This document shows, in pieces, positions 52,276-62,354 of a stretch of DNA of 64,000 nucleotides. The notes under the pieces are model-generated. The model did no database searches. It saw only the letters and a list, made by a program, of their open reading frames with translations, and was not told the DNA's origin. Each line of letters begins with the position of its first letter. The first letter of the stretch is position 1. Source of the DNA: Planomicrobium okeanokoites (GTDB lineage Bacteria; Bacillota; Bacilli; Bacillales_A; Planococcaceae); assembly GCF_003428875.1 (NCBI RefSeq), contig NZ_QQRS01000001.1:372001-436000 (forward strand), given 5' to 3'. Made by a program: the position numbers and the translations under genes.

Positions 52276-53880
52276 ATGTTTGATAAAAAAGCGGGAGCAT
52301 ACGTTACAGACTTACTGAAGGAATGGAAAGCAGATCATATCTACGGGATGCCTGGTGACTCAATCAATGAATTCATGGAAGAATTACGGAAAGAAGATGA
52401 CATCCGGTTTATCCAGATCCGTCACGAAGAAACAGGTGCGCTCGCTGCTGCAGCACATGCCAAACTGACCGGCAAAATCGGCGTCTGCATGTCGATTGCG
52501 GGACCGGGAGCGGTCCATCTGCAAAATGGCTTGTATGACGCGAAAAAAGACAAAGTACCGGTGCTGGCGATTGTCGGACAGGTAAGCAGTGATTTAGTCG
52601 GCACGGATAATTTCCAGGAATTGAAGCTGGAATCGATGTTTGAGCAGGTGGCTGTATACAATAGGCGGGTACAGACAGCTGAACAGCTGCCGGATATGCT
52701 GAATCAGGCAATCAGGACTGCGTACGCAGAAAATGGTCCGGCTATACTGATTGTTTCGGATGATCTGTTCAGTACGAAGATAAAATATGAAAAGCCCATG
52801 ACATCAGCATTGTATTCGCAGCCTAATATAAGAGCGGCGGCAGAAGACCTTGAAAAGGCTGCAGATCTGATTAATTCAGCAAAAAAACCTGTCATTTTAG
52901 CTGGCAAAGGGGCTAAAGGTGCAGTTGCCGAGTTATTGATGTTTGCTGAAGAAATTAAAGCGCCGTTAATCGCTTCATTTCCTTCTAAAGGCCTGATTCC
53001 CGACGAGCATCCCAATCATATGGGGCATCTCGGGCAATTAGGGACTGAACCGGCCAAGGAAGTGATGAAGGAAGCGGATCTTCTGATATTAGCAGGTACT
53101 GCCTATCCATACCGGGATTATTTGCCAAATGATGCACCGGCCATTCAGATAGATATCGATCCGGCTGTAATCGGTAAATATTATCCGGCAACTATTGGCA
53201 TTGCCAGTGAATTGGAACCGGTCATGGCTTGGTTTATTGATAATATCAAGCCTAAAAGTGATGATTTTCTTAAAAAATCTCAAGAAAAGCGTGATAAATG
53301 GGACGAAAAATTGGGGCAGGAGATGGCCAAAGAGACGGAGCAGCTGCAGCCGCAGCATGTAATGGCAGAAGTGCAGCGAATTTTGGCGCCTGGAGCAGTC
53401 GTTTCGCTTGATGTAGGAAGTGTGACATTGTGGTCAGCGCGTTATTTAAAGCTTACAGATCAAAAAATGATTGTATCTGCGTGGATAGCGACGATGGGCT
53501 GTGGTTTGCCTGGCGCAATAGCCGGGAAATTGGCGTATCCGGATAAACAGGTAATCGCATTGATCGGTGACGGCGGATTTTCAATGGGTATGCAAGACTT
53601 CGTTACAGCAGTTAAATACGATCTGCCAATCATCATAGTGATTTTGAATAACCAGAAAATCCAGTTGATCGAAACGGAACAGAAAGAAATGGGGAATAAA
53701 CCGACGAATATCGAATTGGCAAATATTGATTTCGCGATGATTGCTGAAGCTTGCGGCGGTATTGGCTATACAGCTAAAAACCGGCATGAACTGAAAGAAG
53801 CGCTGGATATGGCTAAAGCCGGCAACAAAGCTGCAGTAATTGATGCGTATGTGGAAGATATTGATTTTGAGACGATGTAA
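52276..53880 (+). CDS. Pyruvate oxidase-like TPP enzyme (YdaP-like)
   Basis: 534-residue thiamine-diphosphate enzyme. The N-terminal cofactor glutamate is in RHEETGALAAAAHAKLTG near residue 54; the C-terminal TPP/metal motif GDGGFSMGMQDF...NN is near 430-460. The family includes pyruvate oxidase (quinone- or oxygen-dependent, acetate- or acetyl-phosphate-forming). It is about 40 residues shorter than YdaP as I recall it. AAAGGAGTGG precedes ATG 52276. Confidence 0.85.
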   Translation: MFDKKAGAYVTDLLKEWKADHIYGMPGDSINEFMEELRKEDDIRFIQIRHEETGALAAAAHAKLTGKIGVCMSIAGPGAVHLQNGLYDAKKDKVPVLAIVGQVSSDLVGTDNFQELKLESMFEQVAVYNRRVQTAEQLPDMLNQAIRTAYAENGPAILIVSDDLFSTKIKYEKPMTSALYSQPNIRAAAEDLEKAADLINSAKKPVILAGKGAKGAVAELLMFAEEIKAPLIASFPSKGLIPDEHPNHMGHLGQLGTEPAKEVMKEADLLILAGTAYPYRDYLPNDAPAIQIDIDPAVIGKYYPATIGIASELEPVMAWFIDNIKPKSDDFLKKSQEKRDKWDEKLGQEMAKETEQLQPQHVMAEVQRILAPGAVVSLDVGSVTLWSARYLKLTDQKMIVSAWIATMGCGLPGAIAGKLAYPDKQVIALIGDGGFSMGMQDFVTAVKYDLPIIIVILNNQKIQLIETEQKEMGNKPTNIELANIDFAMIAEACGGIGYTAKNRHELKEALDMAKAGNKAAVIDAYVEDIDFETM

Positions 53881-54336
<456 letters not shown>

Positions 54337-54945
54337 TTACAAACGGTCTATACAAAACTGATAAATCGCAGCTGTTGCCAGACAGTCACCGAGCGCATCG
54401 TGCGCATTATGCTCAAGCTCCAGAAACGCTGATAAAGTCGTCAGCTTATGGTTCGGTGTCTCTGGTATTACTTTACGCGCCAGTTTTACTGTGTCGATTA
54501 CCGTATACTCCGGAATCGGCGTAATTTCCTCCAATGCGTACAGGAATCCCATATCAAACGGCGCGTTATGCGCGATGATCGGCAATCCTCCGATGAATTG
54601 GATCAATTCATGCGCAACTTCCTCGATAACCGGCGCATCACGCACATCAGCATTTGTAATGCCTGTGATACGTGTAATCGTGCTTGAAATATGCTGTTGG
54701 GGATTAATCGTTAAATACATGGTGTCCTTATGCATATGGTTAATGTATTTGACGGCGCCGATTTGAATGATCTTATCACTGCCGGCACGCAGGCCGGTCG
54801 TCTCAAAATCGAGTACAACGTAATCATCAACCCGTTTCATACTGGCTTTATATTTACGCGGCTTTGCTGGAGCATTTCGCGTCCAGGACGGACGGGTTTC
54901 GCGCATTTTCTGTTCGAGAATCTCTCTTGGACTCGGTCGTTCCAT
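54337..54945 (-). CDS. DnaQ-family 3'-5' exonuclease (DEDDh)
   Basis: 202-residue exonuclease. Motifs: DFETTG (D46, E48), NAPFDMGF (motif II) and HDALGDC (motif III, DEDDh type), all intact. A basic 35-residue N-terminal extension precedes the domain. Similar to the epsilon-like proofreading domain of PolC or to stand-alone DnaQ-like nucleases; the exact DNA-repair or RNA-degradation role is not clear. Confidence 0.9.
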   Translation of the reverse strand: MERPSPREILEQKMRETRPSWTRNAPAKPRKYKASMKRVDDYVVLDFETTGLRAGSDKIIQIGAVKYINHMHKDTMYLTINPQQHISSTITRITGITNADVRDAPVIEEVAHELIQFIGGLPIIAHNAPFDMGFLYALEEITPIPEYTVIDTVKLARKVIPETPNHKLTTLSAFLELEHNAHDALGDCLATAAIYQFCIDRL

Positions 54946-54997
54946 CTAATCCACTCCTTTTGGCTCCTGCAGTGTCCCTGCGTGAGCATACAGCGTC

Positions 54998-57004
54998 CTA
55001 TAGGCCACTCGTTCGTTTCATATCACGAATTGCCTGTATCGACAGTCTGACCAATAATACTACACTTAAAAACAGCCCTGCGTAAGACGCTATATTTAAA
55101 TATACCGCATATGTGGTGTCGATAAACTGCGCAATGGCCAATAAAGCCGCTGACACGAGACCGAATGTGATGCCGGTCATCAGCAATACGAAGCGTGAAA
55201 ATAATTGCGTGACGAACATGGAATTATGTTTATCTGAAAATACGTCATGATGCAGGATCACTTTGCCGGATTCAACACGCTGAACAAGACGGTCTAGTCT
55301 TTTAGGCACTTTCATTAACTCCGGAAGCCATACAGCCAGCTCTTCTTCCAATTTTTCTTTAGTTGCTGAAGGTTGTGTAAAGGGTTTAAACAGATAAGAA
55401 GCTTTATACTTTTTGGCGAATGTTTTAGATTCTTTAAACATATGAAAAGTCGGATCCATTATATGGATAGTGCTATCGAGTACAATCAAAGACCTTAAAG
55501 CTGTACTGACCGGCGGATAGAACTTCAAGCTGAAATCGCGTACGATATCAAACATGGAATGTATCAGTTCCCGTGTCGGAATCTTATCGATATATGAGAC
55601 TTGCATAAGACTTTGGCTGATGGCATATTCGAATTTTTTACGATCAATAGAACTATTGTCCTGAACAAGTGACAAAACAGAATCAGTCATGACTCCAGCA
55701 TCATTTTGCTGAATTCCGATTACAAACAGATTCAATGCCTTTTGCTGTTCATCAGACAGCCTGCCGACTGCACCGAAATCCAGAATAATCGGGCTGCCAT
55801 CCATACGATCAATAAAGATATTACCTGGATGCGGATCCGCATGGAAAATACCGTTGAAAAACATCTGTTCCAGATAAGAGAAAAGGACAGTTCGCGCGAA
55901 TTCGCTTCGGTCCACCTGGTAACGGTCGAACAGCTCCTGTCCTTTGGCAATGCTCTTGCCTTCCAGATATTCCAGAACAATGATTTTGTCATTGCTAAAA
56001 TCTGTATAAACTTTTGGAACTTTGACATGGTATTCACTTTTTTTCATAATATTACCCAACTGAATCGTATTCCGTATCTCAATATTGAAGTTTACTTCTT
56101 CGCGCATGCTGTTGGCAAAACTGATTGCTAAATCGCGGATACCGATATTATCAATCCATGCTGATTTCTTCGAGAGCCATTCAGTAAAGTCCAGCAATAA
56201 ATTCAAATCATCCCGCATGATGTCACGGATATCATGCCTCAGCAGTTTAATGACCACTTCATCACCATTTTTTAAAAGTGCCTTATGAACTTGTCCGATG
56301 GATCCCGCGGCAATCGGTTCCTTATCCACTTCAGCAAAGACATCTTCTATCCGATATGGCAGCTTTTCATTCAATAGACGCTCTACTTGTTCACTCGTCA
56401 ACGGTTTGACGTTTTGCTGCAATGAACCCAGTTCTTTTATAAATGCAGGCGGAAACAACTCGCTATGGGTGGAAAGCATCTGGCCGAATTTAATGAATAT
56501 GCCGCCACTCTCTTCAAGCGTTACGCGAAAAGCACGTGCCAATTCCCGGTCATTCTCCCCCCGATGCCGGGCAAAATCAAGGGCTTGCGAAAATCCGTTG
56601 CGTACAGAGATTTCCAGGATTCTGCTTAGCCGTTTCTGTTCTCTCAAACGGCTTCTCCAACGGACCAAAAAGAAATCTTTGCCCGTTTTTGGATCACCTG
56701 ATTCACCCAGCTCCATTGGATCGAATAATTCCAGGAACAGATACAGCAGCATCGAGATCAGCAGCATACTGCCAATCCACAGGATAGATGTTTCATCTTG
56801 AACGATTTGGATAGTATCCAAATCCATATAATCGGTAAAACGCAAATAGGAATACCAATATAAAAATGTGGTAAGTACAACCCCCAATGAAACCGAAAGC
56901 ACCCTTTTCCGGAAATTGACTTTGGGGCCCATCAAACGGCCGCTGATTATATAAATGATGATCGCTATTACCAATATCTCAAGAAAAAACTTCAAAAACC
57001 CCAT
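54998..57004 (-). CDS. UbiB/ABC1 (AarF) family atypical kinase
   Basis: 668-residue protein. N-terminal part has three transmembrane helices; the UbiB core starts near residue 140 with the KxGQ motif in FIKFGQMLS (K172-Q175), the A-rich loop AAGSIGQVH, and the kinase motifs HADPHPGN and LDFGAVG. Two C-terminal helices (about 600-655) anchor it in the membrane. UbiB proteins are ATPases linked to quinone and lipid metabolism. ATG 57004 has AAAGGGG upstream; 57049 is the longer frame. Confidence 0.9.
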   Translation of the reverse strand: MGFLKFFLEILVIAIIIYIISGRLMGPKVNFRKRVLSVSLGVVLTTFLYWYSYLRFTDYMDLDTIQIVQDETSILWIGSMLLISMLLYLFLELFDPMELGESGDPKTGKDFFLVRWRSRLREQKRLSRILEISVRNGFSQALDFARHRGENDRELARAFRVTLEESGGIFIKFGQMLSTHSELFPPAFIKELGSLQQNVKPLTSEQVERLLNEKLPYRIEDVFAEVDKEPIAAGSIGQVHKALLKNGDEVVIKLLRHDIRDIMRDDLNLLLDFTEWLSKKSAWIDNIGIRDLAISFANSMREEVNFNIEIRNTIQLGNIMKKSEYHVKVPKVYTDFSNDKIIVLEYLEGKSIAKGQELFDRYQVDRSEFARTVLFSYLEQMFFNGIFHADPHPGNIFIDRMDGSPIILDFGAVGRLSDEQQKALNLFVIGIQQNDAGVMTDSVLSLVQDNSSIDRKKFEYAISQSLMQVSYIDKIPTRELIHSMFDIVRDFSLKFYPPVSTALRSLIVLDSTIHIMDPTFHMFKESKTFAKKYKASYLFKPFTQPSATKEKLEEELAVWLPELMKVPKRLDRLVQRVESGKVILHHDVFSDKHNSMFVTQLFSRFVLLMTGITFGLVSAALLAIAQFIDTTYAVYLNIASYAGLFLSVVLLVRLSIQAIRDMKRTSGL

Positions 57005-57091
57005 GACCGCGACCCCTTTCAAGATTTCAGAATTTATAGTCAATACCATTTCATTCAGTATATCAAAAAAGGGAGTTTTAATTTAACTAAT

Positions 57092-57114
57092 AAAAAAACC
57101 TCCCTATAGGAGGC
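57092..57114 (-). terminator. Terminator after the first Nudix gene
   Basis: Minus strand gcctcc / ggaggt around tatag then seven T residues, 38 bases after the Nudix stop codon. Confidence 0.8.
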
Positions 57115-57151
57115 ATTTGTATACCGCTGATGGAACTTTCAATTCTACTAT

Positions 57152-57652
57152 TTAAGTGATGGACAACTTTTTCTTTTCGATACGGCCCAGTAAATTATAG
57201 GGTCGGGCTTCCCATGTCTCGTATGGAATGGACTCTTTTGCCTGCATGGCGTCAAGTGTTCTGGACAAACCATTGGGCCTTGTAATGTAATCGCTTATAT
57301 TTTTCTGTGAAAGTTTTATAAATTCAGCTTTATGAATCTCTTCTGGCTGAATAGTAATATCATTATTATTAGTGAATCCTCTGAATACAATCGTCAAAAC
57401 TTCTCTAGTGCTGTTATAGTAAACTCCAGTAATGCCTTGCACTGTTATATTAATACCTGTTTCCTCCCAAACTTCCCTGCATACAGCATCATCCAAAGCT
57501 TCGCCCAATTCCACTTGTCCACCAGGCAATTCCCATGTATCTTTACGCCATTGAGCTTTAACCAGTAGTACTTCGTTTTGTACATTGGTAATATATGCAG
57601 AAACTGAGACTATATGTTTTGGAAAGTTTTTCATTTGCAGTTGATCCTTCAT
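57152..57652 (-). CDS. Nudix hydrolase, intact tandem paralogue
   Basis: 166-residue Nudix protein with an intact box (GGQVELGEALDDAVCREVWE, then ETGI), near residues 43-66. It and its upstream neighbour (57671-58154) are a recent tandem duplication: the segment TLDAMQAKESIPYET is identical. The likely start is ATG 57652 with AGGAG at 9 bases; ATG 57634 (MKNFPKH) is an alternative. Confidence 0.85.
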   Translation of the reverse strand: MKDQLQMKNFPKHIVSVSAYITNVQNEVLLVKAQWRKDTWELPGGQVELGEALDDAVCREVWEETGINITVQGITGVYYNSTREVLTIVFRGFTNNNDITIQPEEIHKAEFIKLSQKNISDYITRPNGLSRTLDAMQAKESIPYETWEARPYNLLGRIEKKKLSIT

Positions 57653-57670
57653 CCAGTTCATCTCCTATAG

Positions 57671-58154
57671 TTTACACTTTAAACTTCGCCTTCTCTAATC
57701 TTCCTAATAAATTATAAGGTCTGGCTTCCTATGTCTCGTATGGAATGGACTCTTTTGCCTGCATGGCGTCCAATGTTCTGGAAACCATGTGTGGACGCGT
57801 TATGTATTTTTCGATATTTTCTTCTGTTAAAGCAATAAATTTCGCGTCAAAAATCTCTTCCGGCTGTATCTTGATTTCTGACATGCCGCAAGTTGCTCGA
57901 AACACCACAGATAAAATCTCACTGCTTGCGCTGTAATAGACACCGGTTATTCCATGAATATCAATCTCTATCCCAGTTTCCTCAAGAACTTCCCTGCGCA
58001 CAGCCCCATCCAACGCTTCGCCTTGTTCCACTTGTCCGCCTGGCGGCTCCCACGTATCTTTGCGCCAATGCGCTTTGACAAGCAACGCCTCCCCCTCTTC
58101 ATTTGTTATATACGCAGAAACCGCAACAATATGTCTCGGGTAGTTAGCATTCAT
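57671..58154 (-). pseudogene. Nudix hydrolase truncated by an amber stop
   Basis: The ORF from ATG 58154 (AGGAGG upstream) gives 141 residues with an intact Nudix box (GGQVEQGEALDGAVRREVLE, then ETGI) and ends at TAG 57731-57729. The intact paralogue has TGG (Trp) at exactly this codon, and beyond the stop the frame continues as EARPYNLLGRLEKAKFKV to TAA at 57673-57671, matching the paralogue's EARPYNLLGRIEKK tail. So a single G-to-A change removed 19 C-terminal residues. The catalytic box is kept, so the shortened protein could still work. Confidence 0.8.
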
Positions 58155-58248
58155 AAGTTTGCCTCCTGAGTCTTTTGACTTCTTGTTACATTTTTGTTTT
58201 TTTATTAAATCCTTTTGTATTTATCTACATATACTATTAGAGTTAACG

Positions 58249-58752
58249 TTAAATTTCTCTGTCATTAAGCTGGTCTTTCACCAAGCGGATCATACTTGTT
58301 ATATGTCCTTCCAAATCGTCTTCAAAGTCAGATAATTTTTTAAACCCTTTTGCTTTATAGAAGTTAACACCCGTCTCATTCCCTTTTTCCACATTCACGA
58401 ACACTTGTGAAACATTCCGTGCGTTGTTTATTCCTTCATTCAATAAAGCTGATCCTAATCCCTTTCCTTGGTGCCCAGGAAGCAGATAAATAGCACCCAG
58501 CTACACTTTCCCTCCTTCTTTTACTTTCGAGAAATTGCTGAAGCCCACAATTTTTCCGTCAGCTTCAGCAACATATAGTGAAGACACAGCAAGGCGTCGC
58601 TTCAACATTTCAGCACTGTAAGCTGAATTTAAGAAGTTTTCCTGGATACATGCAGGAATTAACCCTTCGTATGTGTCGTTCCAGCTCGTTTTCGCAACTT
58701 GCTGGACCTCTTTAATGTCTTCTTCTTTCATGTCACGAATTAGGATGCTCAT
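58249..58752 (-). pseudogene. GNAT acetyltransferase interrupted by an amber stop
   Basis: One open frame is split by a single TAG at 58503-58501. Upstream part: 83 residues from ATG 58752 (AGGAG upstream), MSILIRDMKEEDIKEVQQVA ... SKVKEGGKV. Downstream, in the same frame: LGAIYLLPGHQGKGLGSALL, the acetyl-CoA binding motif A, continuing to 58249. The missing residue is probably Glu (GAG), as in VELGAIYL-type sequences. With the stop, the acetyl-CoA site is lost, so the gene should be inactive unless the stop is read through. Confidence 0.85.
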
Positions 58753-58772
58753 TATTTTCTCCTGTTCTTTTT

Positions 58773-59507
58773 TTATTGATATTGCTCGATGATCTCAAGC
58801 ATCCTTTCACTGGCATACGCACCTGGATTGACCACATTGGCTTCCGTCCAATAACCGAATCGCAAAGAAGTGCCATCTTCCAAATGAATATCCAGGAATG
58901 CACTGTCCTCGTTGCCGATTTCGTCATACACTTTATCAAAGCCAACGTATTCCAGAGCCAAATACTCATCGAGAAATTCCTTCCAATGTTCTTCTTTCAA
59001 ATCCGTTATGAAACTCCCGTCGAAATAGCTTCTTAGACTCATTCCCACAACTTTTCCTTCTATATCATAAAGATCACCGATCGTCTGGGCTTTCTCATTT
59101 TCATTCACTTCGTAAATCACATCATTAGCAATTACACGGAAATCGGAATCGTAGCCAATAAATTCGAATACTTCAGTTCCCACTTCCAAAAACGCTGCAT
59201 CACCGTTCTGCATCTGGTGATTCGAACAGGCATTACCGTCCATTTGATAGCTTACTTCCCCCACCACATCGCCTTTCATATTCTCTTCAACCGGTATTGA
59301 TTCATTCCATAACGCAGAATACTGGATATCGTTTATTTTCAAAACATCTACCCAATCTATGATGCCATCAGGACATTCGTCGTTTTGCTGTGCAGACTGA
59401 GTGGTTTGTGCCGGCTGCGAAGGACTTTGTCCCGTGCTTACGTCCGACGGCGAAGAACATCCCATTAAGGTTGTTAAAGCCAGTAATATAATACATTCTC
59501 TTCTCAT
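58773..59507 (-). CDS. Putative lipoprotein
   Basis: 244-residue protein with a lipobox LMGC (cysteine near residue 17), a Ser/Gln/Thr-rich linker (about 18-42) and a domain of about 200 residues containing two cysteines in ECPDG and NACSNH. Not recognised. AAAAGGGG precedes ATG 59507. The broken GNAT gene follows 20 bases downstream. Confidence 0.78.
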   Translation of the reverse strand: MRRECIILLALTTLMGCSSPSDVSTGQSPSQPAQTTQSAQQNDECPDGIIDWVDVLKINDIQYSALWNESIPVEENMKGDVVGEVSYQMDGNACSNHQMQNGDAAFLEVGTEVFEFIGYDSDFRVIANDVIYEVNENEKAQTIGDLYDIEGKVVGMSLRSYFDGSFITDLKEEHWKEFLDEYLALEYVGFDKVYDEIGNEDSAFLDIHLEDGTSLRFGYWTEANVVNPGAYASERMLEIIEQYQ

Positions 59508-59830
59508 TTCAACACCCCTTTTAAGCTTAGGCGAAATAAAACAGAAAAGGTTACAGTTTCCTTAAGAATTTCCATTAATTTGTTAAACGTGATGATTAAT
59601 TAGTAAAAACCCCCATTTATTCACTATCGATTCCTATCCATTACTTTGATATCGTTAATTGGAGAACCTTTTAGTTCAATTTGTCTCTTGTTGACTGGTA
59701 TTGTATTTTACAGATAATCCTTATGTAGTTTACTACATATATTCAATATAAACGTCTCTTTATCTTTAACCATAAATACTTACTCTCTGTAAAATTTACA
59801 AGAACACTTTCCTCTTCCGCTGATATTGAA
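59508..59830. other. Intergenic region with one perfect palindrome
   Basis: 323 AT-rich bases without a credible ORF. At 59722-59739 lies a perfect palindrome, TATGTAGT-tt-ACTACATA, which could be an operator for the lipoprotein gene on the minus strand. No terminator-like structure was identified. Confidence 0.5.
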
Positions 59831-60283
59831 TTATAAGTTCATCGCTTCCTGTTCGACACGGTCCAGGAACGCTTCCACTGTTTTTGAATTGCTTTTATTG
59901 CTTGCCATTTTCATCATCGCCCTGCCGATAAAATTGCGGCCTTGGTTGCATCCGGAATAAATCAATTTTGTCTTGTTCTCCCCTAACGTTATCAAGGAAA
60001 AACATAAATCTATTTCAAAAGCTTTACCGATCACAAAGAAAATCTGTTTATGTTTTTTATCGGGTTTATCTTCGTAAGCAAGCGTCTCCACGATATATGT
60101 CTCAGTCCGCTTTCCTTCTTTATAACTTTGCATATGCTTGGCACCGATTTCTTTCTCCGTCTTTTCAATCAGCTCATGTTTCTCAACTTGAGGCATGATT
60201 TTTTTGATATTTGCATCTGCAAACAGCGTCCACACTTTATCGATATTCTGATCGATGACACGTTCTACTTCCCATTCAATCAT
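59831..60283 (-). CDS. SRPBCC (START-like) family protein, paralogue A
   Basis: 150-residue protein of the SRPBCC/polyketide cyclase superfamily (beta-grasp with a deep ligand cavity). It starts EWEVERVIDQNIDKVWTLFAD and ends with an amphipathic helix (TVEAFLDRVEQEA). AAGGAGAG precedes ATG 60283. It is a paralogue of the gene at 60479, sharing GAKHMQSY/GAKHAQSY and the TYIVET segment. Ligand unknown. Confidence 0.82.
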   Translation of the reverse strand: MIEWEVERVIDQNIDKVWTLFADANIKKIMPQVEKHELIEKTEKEIGAKHMQSYKEGKRTETYIVETLAYEDKPDKKHKQIFFVIGKAFEIDLCFSLITLGENKTKLIYSGCNQGRNFIGRAMMKMASNKSNSKTVEAFLDRVEQEAMNL

Positions 60284-60478
60284 GATCGATCTCTCCTTCC
60301 ATATTTCAAAAATTCATCGAGTTCAGCCGAGGGTTAAGTTGATCTTTTAAACTTTTCTGATTCTTATCAGTATATCCTTCCCAAGAAGAAAATTAAAGAA
60401 AGCCTGAAATGCCAGCAATCCCAAAATTAGAGTAAAAACTAAATTTTAGGTGCACTGTCAAATCAGGCTTTTTCAGTC

Positions 60479-60943
60479 TCATTTATTTTTTCCCAATTTC
60501 TCAGCCTTGGTTTCAACCCGCTGCATGAAATCGATAACTGTTTCGTTCCGTCTTTTCTTGCTGCCGGCAATCAGCATGGCTTTCCCTGTAACTGTCAGTC
60601 CTTTTTGTGTCCCCTCATAAGTGAACAGCGTAAGATCTTCGCCTTTTTTATCCAATGTGAAGACATAATTGACTTCAAAGAGGCCGTTCATCTCAAATCG
60701 GGTGTGGCGGACTTTTTTGTTAGGTGTATCTTCAAACAGTTTAGTCTCTACGATATAGGTCTGCAGCTGTTTGCCTTCCATATAACTTTGGGCATGTTTT
60801 GCGCCAGTTTCATTGTTTTCATTCTCCACCAGCACATGATCTTCGAGTTTCGGGTAGAGAATTTTGGCGTTTTCGTCCAAAAACAGCTGCCAAACCTTCT
60901 CAATCGGCTGTTTAATCATCATTTCTTCTTTCCATTTCACCAA
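60479..60943 (-). CDS. SRPBCC (START-like) family protein, paralogue B
   Basis: 154-residue paralogue of the gene at 59831, with GAKHAQSYMEGK, TYIVETKLFEDTPNKK and the C-terminal helix IDFMQRVETKAEK. The start is TTG 60943 or GTG 60940; AAGGGGAAG lies upstream. The two were probably made by tandem duplication. Confidence 0.8.
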   Translation of the reverse strand: MVKWKEEMMIKQPIEKVWQLFLDENAKILYPKLEDHVLVENENNETGAKHAQSYMEGKQLQTYIVETKLFEDTPNKKVRHTRFEMNGLFEVNYVFTLDKKGEDLTLFTYEGTQKGLTVTGKAMLIAGSKKRRNETVIDFMQRVETKAEKLGKNK

Positions 60944-60969
60944 ATGACCACTTCCCCTTCTGATTGCCC

Positions 60970-61092
60970 TGCTCTATCTTCCAGATAATTGGAGATACTA
61001 TCTGGAATCAACACAATACTGTCCGCATTTTTAAAATACTATCCTCAGATCTATAATACTATCCGTAAGCGCCAAAATACTATCCGCAGCTG
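60970..61092. repeat. Array of five short direct repeats (GGATAGTATT)
   Basis: On the minus strand, five units with the core GGATAGTATT or one or two changes (cGGATAGTATTttgg, CGGATAGTATTatag, aGGATAGTATTttaa, cGGACAGTATTgtg, cAGATAGTATctcc) are spaced 20-22 bases apart, about two DNA helix turns. They lie between the SDR stop codon and the upstream of the SRPBCC gene. The first unit at the right is about 61088-61079. Confidence 0.7.
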
Positions 61093-61095
61093 TTT

Positions 61096-61818
61096 TTAGA
61101 ATGGATTAGTGGCCCACAAGCTCGACTTTGGAATGAAAATCCGCGGGTGCAGCTTGAGCTGGGCAACCATATATTCAGCCAGGTCTTCTGCCTGCATGAA
61201 TTTCTCTTCACTCTTCTCCGGTTTATTGCCATCACCGAAAAATTCAGTGATAACAAGGCTAGGCGTCAACGCAAAAACACGGATATTGTGTTTGCGGACT
61301 TCCTGGGACAACGATTCTGTCATGCCAAGCACTCCGAATTTTGAAGCACTATAGGCGCTGGAGCCTTCTGTGCCTTTGACACCGGACATCGAGGATATAT
61401 TGATGATGTCCCCGCCGTTTTTCTTGATCAATTGGGGCAGAACAGCGCGTGTCACATAATACATCCCCATCAAATTGACGTCGATCATCTTTTTCCACTC
61501 GGCTGGATCGATTTCGAGGAAAGGGCCGAATGTGCCGATTCCGGCATTATTTATTAATATATCCGCCGGACCAAGATCGACAGTCAGTTTCTCCACTGCC
61601 TGATTGACCTGCTCCATATCCGAAACGTCGGCTGCGGCATAGCTCGCCTTGACACCGCGGCTCTCCAATTCTTCCGCCACCGCCTTCAAATCGGATTCTG
61701 TCCGTGCCATCAATCCAATGTTGACGCCTTCTTCTGCCAGGGCAATTGCCGTCGCCTTCCCGATTCCCTTGCCCGCTCCTGTAATGAATGCTGTCTTGCC
61801 TTTCAACGATTGTGCCAT
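61096..61818 (-). CDS. Short-chain dehydrogenase/reductase (YoxD/FabG-like)
   Basis: 240-residue classical SDR. The cofactor motif TGAGKGIG is near residue 13, NNAG near 87, and the catalytic Ser, Tyr and Lys are in [10 protein letters not shown] and SAYSASKFG. Usually described as 3-oxoacyl-ACP-reductase-like; the substrate is unclear. ATG 61818 ([14 protein letters not shown]) matches B. subtilis YoxD; ATG 61827 is also possible. Confidence 0.88.
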   Translation of the reverse strand: MAQSLKGKTAFITGAGKGIGKATAIALAEEGVNIGLMARTESDLKAVAEELESRGVKASYAAADVSDMEQVNQAVEKLTVDLGPADILINNAGIGTFGPFLEIDPAEWKKMIDVNLMGMYYVTRAVLPQLIKKNGGDIINISSMSGVKGTEGSSAYSASKFGVLGMTESLSQEVRKHNIRVFALTPSLVITEFFGDGNKPEKSEEKFMQAEDLAEYMVAQLKLHPRIFIPKSSLWATNPF

Positions 61819-62333
61819 CAAGTTCATTCCTTCCCTGTTGCATACTTTTTAATAAAAGCTTCTTTTTAGGAATTCCCTTTTCCGGAAAATCTACACTTCA
61901 TATTTTGAGGAGCAGCATATTCCTGATTCAATGAACTATTGGCTAGAAATAAACCTGTTTAAAAACAAACTCAGGTATTCCTCTATATCAAGACCACGTT
62001 TTACAAAACTGAAAATTAAGTTGGTTAATTTCTGATGTAATCCAGATATAATTGATATAAAAAAATATAACGTTGTTTAAAAAGAGCAGACATCTTATAG
62101 AAAGTACCTGCTTTTCCTATGGAACTACCGATAAGCAATCATATGTAAACTTTAATTCTCTTTTAAAAACTCTAGTTTGTGATTAAGGTTTTATTTTACT
62201 TTCAAAGCTGTGTTTAAAAGAATCATGCAGAAGAAATACAGACCAATTTTTTCTTGCTTGTTGTGGCAAACAAGTTAAAGTAATAAGTGTATTTGCATAC
62301 GTACATTCAATTAATGTAATTTCCATCCATTTT
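61819..62333. other. Intergenic region, no gene recognised
   Basis: About 515 AT-rich bases between divergent genes. No ORF with a ribosome site, and no known RNA motif was recognised. A weak hairpin (agagcag ... ctgcttt, 62083-62116) could end a transcript. The right end holds the CcpA site listed next. Confidence 0.6.
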
Positions 62334-62347
62334 TGTAAGCGCTTACG
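62334..62347. promoter_or_regulatory. CcpA cre site
   Basis: TGTAAGCGCTTACG fits the cre consensus TGWAARCGYTWNCW at nearly all positions and has the perfectly symmetric core GTAAGCGCTTAC. It lies immediately upstream of a perfect -10 element (TATAAT, 62349-62354), so CcpA would repress the permease operon when preferred sugars are present. Confidence 0.8.
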
Positions 62348-62348
62348 A

Positions 62349-62354
62349 TATAAT
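62349..62354 (+). promoter_or_regulatory. -10 element of the peptide permease operon
   Basis: Perfect TATAAT directly after the cre site; no convincing -35 hexamer is visible. Confidence 0.55.

Noticed and set aside
59722-59739. BlaI/MecI-type operator
   Set aside because: BlaI sites read TACA-TGTA with the arms in the opposite order; here the order is TGTAGT then ACTACA, so I keep it only as an unassigned palindrome.
60393-60474. Large inverted repeat (aaagcctga ... tcaggcttt) as terminator between the SRPBCC genes
   Set aside because: The arms pair but the loop is over 60 bases; it may act as a terminator but the evidence is weaker than for the listed ones.
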